Assembly (NCBI GenBank): GCA_038373865.1
Contig: JAXGGA010000477.1
Coordinates: forward strand, 62,001-126,000
Origin: Uloborus plumipes
Lineage: Eukaryota > Arthropoda > Arachnida > Araneae > Uloboridae
Length of the DNA: 64,000 nucleotides
Reading direction: 5' to 3'
Shown: positions 24,923 through 34,968 of the stretch, in pieces
Layout of the letters: each line of letters opens with the position of its first letter
Numbering within the stretch: the first letter of the stretch is position 1
Translations under genes and position numbers: made by a program
The notes under the pieces: model-generated
The model's input: the letters and a program-made list of their open reading frames with translations, nothing else
What the model was told of the DNA's origin: nothing
Databases searched by the model: none

Positions 24923-25264
24923 CTGGTTGGAGTCGAGTCCCCAGAACTCGAGCTCCTCCTCGAAGAGCGGCCCGCACACGTCGGTGGGGTAGTGGAGCTT
25001 GCCCGTCCGGTAGTAGTTGAGGATCTGCCCGAAGACGCCCGGGTGACGGTCGAAGAAGTACTCGTTCAGGACCGGGTCGTAGTTGGCCAGCGCCTCGGTC
25101 AGCCGGGAGAGCCGCGTGGCCGGGATCTTCTTGAGGGTCGCCTTGTAGGTCTCGTGCCGGATGCCGCCCACGTTCAGCACGACGCGGTTCTCTGCGTCCA
25201 CGTTCATGCCGGAAGCATCCCGGCGCCGGACGCCCGCTCAGGACGGACGCCTCGAGCCGGCAGC
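24923..25264 (-). CDS. Shaw: Shaw-type Kv channel, coding exon 1 (T1 domain, start codon)
   Basis: The first coding exon of the Shaw-like channel. ATG at 25207-25205 opens 95 codons ending GLDSNQ at the donor CAG/GTGAGA (24923/24922). The protein starts [20 protein letters not shown], the classic BTB/T1 opening, and continues with [20 protein letters not shown] and [21 protein letters not shown]1 drives subfamily-specific tetramer assembly in the cytoplasm. Residues His72 and Cys78 supply half of the zinc site completed in exon 2. On the minus strand the ATG is preceded by 57 nt of 5' UTR and then by a good acceptor (TTCTTCTTCCCTCGCAG, 25281-25265), so a non-coding exon lies further right. 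The start is chosen because the NVGG core follows immediately and insect Shaw starts nearby. The exon is very GC-rich. Confidence 0.97.
25204..25218 (-). promoter_or_regulatory. Upstream ORF overlapping the Shaw start codon
   Basis: On the minus strand an ATG 11 nt before the channel ATG opens a 4-codon frame (M-L-P-A). Its TGA stop overlaps the Shaw initiator as ATGA. Both ATGs have G at -3. This arrangement could reduce or couple translation of the channel; that role is inference. Confidence 0.6.
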
Positions 25265-26654
25265 CTGCGAGGGAAGAAGAACAGCGGTCAGACTTATATT
25301 ACATAGGATCATAGAGCAGATATTAGCAACGCCTCCTCAGGAGGAAATTTCTACTGCTTTCTTTTTTTTTTTAGCACAGAGCAAAATTTCTCCCTTGTTT
25401 TACAACGCACTGCCATCTATCGGAGTTCTTCGAGACAAGAGAAATTAACGATTGGTTGATTTCTAGAGTTAAATTTAAAAATCAGCCAATCAAAAAATTT
25501 AAATCGAATATTGTTTGGATTTATCACCATAACAACGGAATTATCGGATTGCCGCAAGGCGGCGCTCAAAGTGGAACCAATGCCCCCCTAGCGAAGCAAA
25601 TGTAGTAGGCATTTAATATGGCAATTAATAGATGGAGGTATCAAGTCCAATTATTGGGCTTAGAAAAAGCTGAAACAAAGATATCAAGTCCCATGGTTCA
25701 ATGTCGGCGAATGAGAGACGAGTTTTGCATAAAACAAGTGAAAGAAACCCGATTTCTTCCAGCCCTTTACTTTAAAATGTGTCACGGGACTTGAGATCCG
25801 TATTTCAAGAATTAAACACTACACTTCCTCCACCTTTATTGCTTCTCAACGCATGGTACCAAAAAAAGATGTAGTTTGCTCTTCCACACGCACTAGTGTT
25901 GCTCTGGTAAGGACTTCCGACATGGACACAGTATTGATTCTTTTTTTTCCTGCAATAGGGACGTGTGATTGGAGCTGAACTGCTTTGGGTTACTATCTTA
26001 GCCGTTTTGCAAGAGTATTCCAACTCAAGTTCGCGTAACTGCCTATTTTTATGACCAGGGAGAGATGGCGCATGGACTGGAAGCGGAAACGGACCACTTC
26101 ATTTTGAAATAGGTTGGATCTGCAAGAAAGCGTAAGTAGGGAAGTCGCTAATTTTAGCATGAAGTTGTACAATTCCGCCTCCAGTCCACGCACCATCTCT
26201 CCCTGGTTTAGCTTCAGTGATACTGGAAGTAAACACAGCAACGTAGAACTTAGCTTCGCCGTTGATTCTTTGACACTGGAATGCTGAAAACAGTGCCAAT
26301 GATATAAGCGCATGAACAAAATTGCCAGTTCAACGAATAATTCATGAAAGTGGCGAATGTTAGAGCCAAAGAGTAACCGGCTTTGCTTACTTGCACTAGC
26401 ACTTCTTCCTGAATGCAGTATAAATACACAACTCCGTAGCGGCTACCACTGGCCGCCATTGAAAGAGAGAAGATTGGCAAATCCCGAGAGCAAACGGGAA
26501 AATGTTGTTTGCGTCACATACAGAAAAATATATCATGCCCAAAAAAAAAAAAAAACCCTCTGTCCCTAAAAAAAAAAGTCTCGAGTTTTATTTTTAATCC
26601 GTTGCCAATAATTAAAAGCAAATAATTGATTAAATAAATAATAAAATGTTCTCT
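25265..26654. other. Non-coding DNA right of exon 1, with an internal hairpin
   Basis: Begins with the polypyrimidine tract and acceptor of exon 1, so at least its start is a 5' intron. An inverted repeat of about 30 bp (CCAGGGAGAGATGG at 26056 against CCATCTCTCCCTGG ending 26205) encloses about 90 bp. No 5' UTR exon or promoter could be located with confidence. Confidence 0.5.
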
Positions 26655-26952
26655 TAAGGCAGGAATTCAAGTGAAACACCATTGCAATCGCTTCGAATTG
26701 CAATCGCTACTGGAAGTGAATTACATTATCATCAACTTAACTTGGCACTGACGTCACTACGGGTGGAGCCAATAAGAGCTCACAAGCAGTCAGCGATCTC
26801 CTCTTATTCGCCAAGTAGGCTGTGACGTTTTATCTAGCTCGTTTTTCATAGGCAAACGTCACGATGTTTTTATCAAGAAACGTTCTAATGTAATTCATTT
26901 CCAGTAGCGATTGTAATTTGCGATCGCCTGTTTCACTTGAATTCCTGCCTAA
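26655..26952. mobile_element. MITE/foldback with TTAAGGCAGGAATTC ends
   Basis: The left end TTAAGGCAGGAATTCAAGTG and the right end CACTTGAATTCCTGCCTAA are inverted. Matching continues inward through CAATCGCTACTGGAAGTGAA and its complement near 26909-26930. The loop contains a TGACGTCA palindrome (26749-26756) and no coding sequence. Confidence 0.8.
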
Positions 26953-27059
26953 ATGAGTAATCTTTGTTAGACAAAAAATCGTCTACCAAAATAATAATAA
27001 TAATAATAAATAAAATGAATGAATAAACAAAGAAAAAAATGGTCTGCACGGTTGTTTCT

Positions 27060-27445
27060 TTTAAAAGTAGGAGTCAGTCATTTTTCCCAGCCTGCATTTC
27101 GGCAATGTTTGTTGAGTCAGAGTTAGAGTCGAGAATTCAGAGTCGGGGTTGAAAAGTAGGAGTCATCAGTTGCAGTCGACAGGTAGAGTCAGAGTCAAAG
27201 GCACAAACATTCTAATAGTAGGACTCGGTCTTTTTTTCCGAGCTTGTATTTCTACCATATTGGCGGAGTTGGAGTCGAAGATTCGATGCCGGGGTCGGTT
27301 TTAAAAAATTCGATTCGTCAGTCGAATTCGAAAGCTCTAAAATTATAATGTTATGAGTGGGTCATTTTTTTCTGAGCCAGCACTTCTGCCATGTTTGCGG
27401 AGTCGGAGTCAGAGTCAAGGAGTCGGAAGCAGAGTCCTCCCTGCA
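27060..27445. repeat. GGAGTC-rich tandem repeat
   Basis: Three degenerate units starting near 27066, 27220 and 27352. Each has a phrase of the type AGTAGGAGTCAGTCATTTTT, then a pyrimidine-rich stretch, then GGAGTCGGAGTCAGAGTC. No coding potential is visible. Confidence 0.75.
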
Positions 27446-27579
27446 GCTTATTCAGAAAAGTACTTGTCATACATTATTTATCAAAACCATTTTCTAACAA
27501 AGTTAGTTTGAAGGAAATCCGCCTTTAAGTTCTGGATCTACATAAAACTTAAATTTTCCCGTAGGTGCAATGTTAAGTC

Positions 27580-28000
27580 TTTTTCTGAACGGTTCAATAT
27601 TAAACGAAAAATGGTTCAAATCAAAAAACGAAATATGGGAATCAGGTGTCCTCGCCGAGATCTTTCGAACAAAAAAAAGTTTATTCAAAACGGTTCAATG
27701 TTAACAAAAAATTGTTTAAATCAGAAAAAAATACGGTAATGAAGTATCTTTGCCGAGATCTTTCGAACAAAAAAAAAGATTTGTTTAAATCGGACTGTTC
27801 ACTCAAAAGTTAGTATCGCGGGACAGGTTGCTTGAATGGTTCTAAGTTGCACCAAAAATTGTTCGAATCGAAAAATCAAGTATGGGAATGAGCTGTACTC
27901 GCGGAGATTTTTCCAACAAAAAAAAGTTTGTTCAAATCGGAATGTTCATTCAAAAGTTATTGGGGGGAGGGGCAGACAGACCGACAAAAAATTCCCCATC
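27580..28000. repeat. Tandem repeat, three diverged units of about 100-145 bp
   Basis: Each unit runs CGGTTCAATxTTAA, AAATxGTTCAAATC, GCCGAGATCTTTCGAACAAA, then AAGTTTGTTCAAATCGG. Units begin near 27590, 27690 and 27836. The third ends in TTATTGGGGGGAGGGGCAGA, then CAGACCGACAAA. Similar endings occur on arthropod repeats, but I cannot assign a family. Confidence 0.65.
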
Positions 28001-28755
28001 TCAAAACCCTACTTTCCAAATTTTTTTAAAAATGTTTTTATTTCTGTTTGACTTTTTTTTTTGGACCTGGTGATAATTTTATGATGCATTACACCACTTT
28101 TAATGTTTTTTTTTTGTTTTTTTGTTTCTTTTTAACGGGAAAGTAGGCTAAAAAGGCAACAGATAAATCACAATACTAAGTCATAGCTTTAATTTCGCTA
28201 CACTTAAAATGTATGAACAGAAATGTTTGCATGTTCGTTAAAAGCTGCGACAGTTACATAACTTATTTTATTGAAAAATAAAACCCCATGAAAAAAAAAA
28301 AAAGAGTGAGCTTGCACCTTTTTTTTTTTTTTTGCTATTTCTGTTCCTAGTTTGATTTTTTATTTTGCTGAATCTTGTATCAAACTGGCATTCTTTTTTT
28401 TGCTTCAGTCGCGCTAAAATTGTAATTCTCCTGCTTCAGCCTGCTCCAAGACGGTGTTTTTTTTTCCTCCAGTACGCTCCAAAATAATTATTTTTTATCT
28501 CCAAAACAGAATTTTAGCTGTTCCGAAATTGTATCCATCGTATCCCACCCCAGATATATTTTAAATACAACAGACTTGAGTATACACCGCCAGCTCGGTG
28601 TATTGCATGTTTCTACCTTAGCCCTTGCTTACGGGCAGTTACTAACTGATTTATACCCAAAATGCCCGATTTCAAGCCACATGCGGAACATACTTTTAAT
28701 TGTGAAGTAAAAAATAGAGAAAAAAGAATTCCCTCTTAAGAAAACTTAAAAAAAA
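28001..28755. other. AT-rich non-coding DNA
   Basis: Poly-A and poly-T runs. The phrase GGTGTATTGCATGTTTCTAC with TTAGCCCTTGCTTACGGG (about 28597-28640) recurs diverged near 47590-47635, so it belongs to a dispersed repeat. Confidence 0.4.
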
Positions 28756-28763
28756 AAAAAAAA

Positions 28764-28895
28764 AACATCGGCCTTGCATCGACATTTAGATATTTTTGAG
28801 GCCGATGGGCTGATGTTTTTTCCATGTTAGCATCGGCGGCCGATGCCGATGGTTGATGGAATAAATTTCAATCATCGGCGCCTATGCATCGGTCG
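28764..28895. repeat. ATCGGCCGATG-rich low-complexity patch
   Basis: Several CATCGGC, GGCCGATG and GCCGATGCCGATGG motifs occur in about 130 bp, the same motif vocabulary as the island at 7840-8505. Confidence 0.55.
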
Positions 28896-30043
28896 AGACT
28901 TACTCTTTATAGTGCATGATGAACAAAGGCTCAGAATTCTATATTTTCAAGTGATCGTGAAAATATTGAAACTTGACTTGAAAGTTTGCATTGAAATTAG
29001 CATTGTTTTGCCCCAAAAAGCTGTAAAAGATCCTTTTTGGAACATCGAAATGCAACCAAAACAAGAGGTGTACAATTGAACCCAATGCAGAACCTGTAAA
29101 CAAACTTTCATTATTATTTAGGATTCCGTGCAGTTCGCGAGATAAATACGTACATACACACACATTTCCTCAAACATTTTTAATTTGGCGTCTAATAAAA
29201 ACTTTGCAATAGAACGTCTTGAATTTTAAAAAGAAACTTGGCGAAAACTTCAACATTCTCCAATTACATTTGATGATGTCGATTTCATTAAATTTATTAA
29301 ATTTTGCTTGCACATTTAAATCATGCTTTTAGTCGTCAAAAATTTAAATTTTTAAATGCAGCATATTTAGAAGAAAGCAAATTTACCCCGCCCCCCAAAA
29401 TTCGTTTTTGCATTTGAATTTTTCGTCTTAGGGGGGGGGGGTGTATCTTCAGATTTTAAAGGATTGAATATGCGAGCGAGTTGTTGTTCAATATAACAAA
29501 TTTATTTAATTTGAGATAATATCTGGTTCAAAAATGGTAAAATGTCGAGAGTGACGGAGTCATGTGTTAAATATTGTTGGATTGAATCCAAGCTGCTTTG
29601 AAAATAAAATAAAACATAGAAATAGCTCACTGCAATACCGTGGTCCAATTTTTATACGAAATAGTTTATCGCTTGGCTGTATTCATTGTCATAAAGTTCT
29701 AGAAGTGAGAACGTGTTACGAGAACTAAAACTAAAAAATTACGTTACTAAATTTTGAACTTACTATGAATAATACATTTTCTGGTGGTTTCAAGACTTAA
29801 CTACAAAAACACTGTAGTATGAGTTACTGCATTAAACCCGGAAATAAAAAATACAACTAAAAAGTGTTTTTTTTTTAAACTTGTGCGTGGATCATATCAT
29901 TGTATCAAATATCTATTGCATTCTATTCTAACTTCTGTGGCAGATTTGAAGAATTGTTAGATGCGTCCATTTTAATTATCTTGTCAATTACTGCATTAAA
30001 CAGTCTACATAGACTAAGAAGATCACGATTAATACTACTATAT
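28896..30043. other. AT-rich non-coding DNA
   Basis: No recognised gene. There is a G10 run near 29431-29440. Confidence 0.45.
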
Positions 30044-31311
30044 ATGGGAGAGGGGGGCACATGTGAACAAACGATATTTTATCCAGTTAGCATGAAGAGA
30101 AAAATCTGAAAAAAAATATGTAGGTGGTAACACAAGTACTATATCCTGCCTGAAATTTCAAAGATCTAAGGGTCATTTTCAAAATTTGCTTACATTTGCT
30201 GTCCGGAGGTTAAAAAGACGATTTTGAAGCATAACTTATAGTTTAAAATCAATGCGAACAATTTTTTTCTGCAAGAAATACCCCAAAAAAATTCTATCAT
30301 TCAAAAGATTATTGAAATTTATTTATTTATTTTTATATAAGTCTTTAAAAATGAGAATCAAGGCAAAAACGCTTGTCCATTTCCAATTTGAGCAAGTTCA
30401 GCTATTTTTTTATGTACTTAATTGTATAAAAAAGTATATACAACAAACTATTTTTATATATTGACTATTAGTATATGATATTCATAATAAATATTGACAA
30501 TAGTAATTTTTTTTTCATTAAGAAATGTATGAGTATATTTTGTCAGGCAGATGTGAACAGTTCCTCTGTGCCTCATAATGGTATTTAGCTATTTCGATTT
30601 CAAAAAATTGCTGATTTTTTTTACTATATTGAATAGTCTAATTAAGAAGTATTGAATAATTCAAAGTTTTCATACTCAATATTTAAGTAAAATCTGAAAG
30701 AATTGCAACGAAAAGAAAGTTAAACTTGCTAAGCTGTTCAAAAAAAGAACAGTTAAAAGTTGTAGTAAGTGACGCTGAGTTCGACACTAGTTTTGAAGAC
30801 CGCAACTATCAAGAAATTTGTTCTGAAGTCAACCTTGCATCAGAAAATTTAGCTGTGCATGACTTTGTCCCCGTAGAATTAAATACCAAAAAAAGAAAAA
30901 AAAAGAAAAAAAAAAAAACATTTCACTATGAATAAAACTTTTATGTTTCCAAAAACAGATGATACATCGATGGTAAACACTCTGATGATATTCTGCTAAA
31001 ATTACCACCACATACAATTTTAGGCCGCGCATGTCAAGCTGCACCTTCTGTTTCTTTCTTTGTAAAACTTGAAGGCTACAATGTTATACAACTGTCCCCT
31101 ACTGGGACAGATGTGAACAAAATTTAACAAAATTTAGACTTATTTTTCTGGCTGGAATTCACTGTTGAAGAAGGGAGGTAGGTAACTGCATGAAAATATT
31201 AGTAAATGTTTGATTTATCATGTATAGCACTTGTTTCTTTTATATCTCAAACTAATCATGAGAAATGTACAAAATATTATTTTTGTTCACATGTGCCCCT
31301 CTCTCCCCTAG
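30044..31311. mobile_element. TIR element with repeated AGATGTGAACA motif
   Basis: Left terminus GGGAGAGGGGGGCACATGTG and right inverted terminus AGGGGAGAGAGGGGCACATG (read from 31310 leftward), both continuing TGTGAACAAA. The motif GCAGATGTGAACA or ACAGATGTGAACA recurs inside at about 30548 and 31107. No transposase frame is visible. The interior contains small open frames of low complexity. Confidence 0.7.
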
Positions 31312-31459
31312 TGCAATTAAATTTCGTTATTTATAGAAACACTGCCTAAATAATGTTTCGTTTTTTCTTAGTAGATGACATATCTTACGAGATGCGTCCG
31401 GTGAATTTTATTAATACGCTTTTATTAGTTTCTCATGTGGGTTTGTTTGTATGTATGTA

Positions 31460-31700
31460 TGTAACTCTGAATAAAAGATAAACTTCACGTTCTTTACAAA
31501 TATAAAAGTAATATATTTAATACTATTATTAATACAAAAGGTTAAACTATATTATTACATGTTGACGCATTATAAGTGTTTCAGTTGTTTGTGAATGTAA
31601 CTCTGAATAAAAGATAAAATTCACGTTTTTTGCAAATATAAAAGTAATATATTTAATACTATTATTAACACTAAAGGCTAAACTATATTACATGTTAATG
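31460..31700. repeat. 136-bp tandem duplication
   Basis: The phrase TGTAACTCTGAATAAAAGAT begins at 31460 and again at 31596. The following AATATAAAAGTAATATATTT and ACTATTATTAA blocks are repeated in the same order. The second copy ends near ATATTACATGTT. Confidence 0.85.
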
Positions 31701-31704
31701 TTCT

Positions 31705-31949
31705 GTACTTCAGAACCAGAATGGCATCTGTCCAAAAATGGAAATTTTCACTTTTTTTGCTGCATTGTATGTAGAATCTTATACCGCATCGACCCATGAG
31801 AGCGTTATTCAAGAAAAGAAATTCCTTCACAATTATTTAGCAGAGTTAAAAGAGCGCGAATCCCATCCTTTGCATGCATCCGACAATCGTTTTCACCCTT
31901 TACCGAGAAGTTACGAAAATGGACTTACGTTAATCTGGTTCTGAGGTAC
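31705..31949. mobile_element. Small TIR element, 245 bp
   Basis: The ends GTACTTCAGAACCAGA (31705-31720) and TCTGGTTCTGAGGTAC (31934-31949) are inverted with one mismatch. The interior contains a 68-codon open frame. A stretch of it, ALYVESYTASTHESVI, resembles a translated stretch at about 60055-60105, see findings. Confidence 0.65.
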
Positions 31950-32817
31950 ATTCATAAGTTCAAGTAAACTTAGAGCGGATATTCAATAGTTTTGAAAATC
32001 AGAGGAAAATCAGTTAGAGTATCATGAAAGGTAGTTTAAAAGCGTATTTTTAGTTTTTTGAAAGTATAATTGAAATTATTTTTAAAATATTGTATCTGGA
32101 AATCTTCAAAATTGAATTGCGTTTTATTAGTGAAGTTATTGTTTCTTAATTTCATGGGATGAAACAAGAACTTAACATGCTTGGATTCTTTATAGGGTGC
32201 GTGGTGTAACTATTGGTAAGCATGTTATCGTGGAATTTCCCCTGTTATAGATTAAAAACATTAGAGTTTAGCTATTTTATTTTTAAGAAAAAGGTTAATT
32301 TGAAATTTACATATATTTGTAAGACAAATTAATATTTACTGATGATGAATACTATGGTATTTAGACCCTTCAAGATTCTATACGTTTCTAAAAATTATTT
32401 TTCCTAAAGTTTCTCATGGTTGTATTTTCAAAAGTTTTTGGTTTTTGCTTTGTTTTCATTAAAACGATAAGTGTTTTCCTTTCATGCAGATAGTACCATT
32501 TTAGCCCAGAGCATTTTAGGCAGAATCGTACCATTTTACCATTAATATGCATGCCGCATACTAAAATACATAATAACATTATTACAAAACTCGTAAAACT
32601 CACTGTAAAATTTTAGCAACAAATGAATATCAAAACAGAAACTTTTTGCGGGCAAAACATCAGCTAGAGTAAAATTAGTCAAAAGCAGAACTACAGGGTG
32701 TTTCATGTTGAATGGGACAAAAAGAAAATAAGAAAGTGAATGTTGTAATTATTTTAGTTAGATAATTCAAATTTACCTAAAAACTACATTTATTCAAGTT
32801 TCTACTGGTGTTCAATT
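31950..32817. other. AT-rich non-coding DNA
   Basis: Nothing recognised. Confidence 0.4.
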
Positions 32818-32990
32818 CACTCGAGCCCACTTATTGGAATATCGGTTAAAAGAATATCTTACTTGATTTGATACATTTTCAATGTACTAAACCGTTGTTC
32901 TTAGTCATTTAAGCTCCGGATAATGGAATATCCCGCATATTAAAAGAGTATTTTCTGGCAAATTGGCTATTCTATTAGGTGGGCTCGAAT
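32818..32990. mobile_element. Short MITE with CGAGCCCACTTATTGGAAT end
   Basis: The left end CGAGCCCACTTATTGGAATA and the right end GGCTATTCTATTAGGTGGGC are diverged inverted repeats. Internal phrases (GGAATATCC, AAAAGAATATC) match the better preserved relative at 49187-49361. Confidence 0.6.
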
Positions 32991-34217
32991 TCGATACATA
33001 TATTCGAAAACGCAGTACGCTTTCTCCTGCATGGACGATACTTTGTTTAACAGTACCTCTAGTGGCGTGTTCGTCATTCGATGATTTTTTCTTGTTACCT
33101 AATAAAACTTATCTGATTCTAGTTGCAGAATAAATTTGTTTTAGCTAAATTAATGAAACACTCTGTATTTCAGCTCAATTTGTGATAAAAATTAAAGTCA
33201 TTTCATTTTTGAACAATTGCCGTACCAAACATTTCCCAGCTATCTTGTATTCATTGCTTTAGTTCTGAATATCAGAACTTCCTATTTTTCTTAAGAGTCA
33301 ACATTATGTTCGTTTATTGATTTATTTAAGGGATTTCAATTGACAGATTTTACCTACTGTTGCTTTAATTATGCTTATGTGTCGTTTGTATCAATTGTTT
33401 CTTCTGTTATTTATTTACGTTTTATAAACCACGTATGATACAATGCGGTTCAAAAGGAAGTTTCTTTTTTGCCTTTCTCTTTCAATAAAAGAAAATATAC
33501 CTCCTATAAGAGTGAAGCAGTCAAATGAGGAGAAGTCCGACTTAGCCGGAAAGATTATCAGTACGAAGTATGAGGGAAAAGTGTTATAAGTGCACTGTTT
33601 AAAAACTATTTTTTTCCTCTATTTCAAGCGCGCACTACCGTTTAAATAGCACTACTTTCTGTTAGGTAACATGTGTTTGGCCTGCTTACGACAAGAAGAC
33701 TCTGTAAAAGAAGCAATTAATACAGGTGCACCTTTTGTATCAAACAATTTGTTTCTTACGTTCAAAAATGCGATTTCTTTCTGTTTATCTTTGTCAATAA
33801 GCAGATTTAAGCTTCGGATCTTTTTGTCTTATTTTCCTTAGCATTTATATCTTTCAATGGTCATTCAGAAAGAGAAACAGACAATCACCCTTTATTTCTT
33901 TTACCCACATCAAACAATTAGCTTTCCGTATTGCATTTCCTTCATCAGTTTGTCTAGCAATTGATTTTCTTCTTTTCTTATCGGTCTGTCCTTCATCGTG
34001 ACAAGCAATTAGCACTTTTATTTTTGTGTAGTGAAGTAACTTTGAAAGGAAAATAAATCAATTTTTATTAACTCCGTAAATCAATCTCTGAGTTTTTTTT
34101 TTTAATTCTCTTTTTGACTTAAAAGTAACAATTTTAATTCATCCAAACGTTGCATGTTGGTTATTTTTTTCAAAATACATTCTTATGCATTTAAGAAAAG
34201 ATGGTTAGTTCCCATAC

Positions 34218-34248
<31 letters not shown>

Positions 34249-34299
34249 ATAAATAAATAAAATAAAAAATGGGCTAATACACATAAATAAAACAAAGAA
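32991..34299. other. AT-rich non-coding DNA
   Basis: No gene was seen. A long A run with AAATAAATAAA lies at about 34228-34265. Confidence 0.4.
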
Positions 34300-34968
34300 T
34301 ATGTGTGTATCTGTGTGTCTGTGTGTACCTTATACAAATTCAGTTTACGTCGGATCTGGCGTCGGATCTACGTCGAAATTTGGCAAGGAGATACTTGGGC
34401 ACCCGAGAAGGATCATAGGGTGGTTTTTGAGCGGGAAAAAAGTACCGATTCGTTCGAATTTCGAGTAAAGGACTTCAAAGTGGCTCTTTCTACTTAAAAA
34501 TGGCTCTATCTAGCGAAATACTTATCGGATCTTCTCGATCTTGGTCTCATTCGAAAGAACGCAAAAAATTCCAGATAGGAAAGTTTACTTCCGAGGGTTT
34601 TCAAAACCACTAATCGATATCTCCACCCTGAAGAAAGATATGGGCAGTTGAAAATTTGTAAATGTCCATTTTAAATTGGATTTATAAAAATCGGTCGCAC
34701 GAGCGTGAACGAAATTAAATAGGGTGAAATAAATTATTAATGAGAAAAAGGTGTTGCCATTTTTTTCTTGAACACAAACAAATAAAATTCTTGCTTTTGC
34801 TTTTCCTGTAGCGGGGATTTAAACTTTTTTGGCGATTGATTAATTTTTCGTGCTGCGGTCTAGCAAACTATTGACTTTAATTTAATTAGGACTTTTAGAT
34901 ACACGCGTCACTTGATATGACATTTTTCCTCAAGGTAGATCCCGTGCAGAGCCGGGCCAAGTAGCTAG
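34300..34968 (+). mobile_element. Non-autonomous Helitron (GAGCCGGGCCAAGTAGCTAG end)
   Basis: Ends CCGTGCAGAGCCGGGCCAAG then TAGCTAG followed by T, a Helitron-type 3' end. Near its 5' side is the phrase CTTATACAAATTCAGTTTACG, also found in the Helitron at 47947-48390. The exact 5' TC is uncertain (between about 34297 and 34316). Coding capacity is absent. Confidence 0.6.

Noticed and set aside
24818..25306. Long open frame on the plus strand opposite Shaw exon 1
   Set aside because: It is the GC-rich antisense shadow of the conserved T1 exon. The minus-strand frame matches Shaw residue for residue, with correct splice sites.
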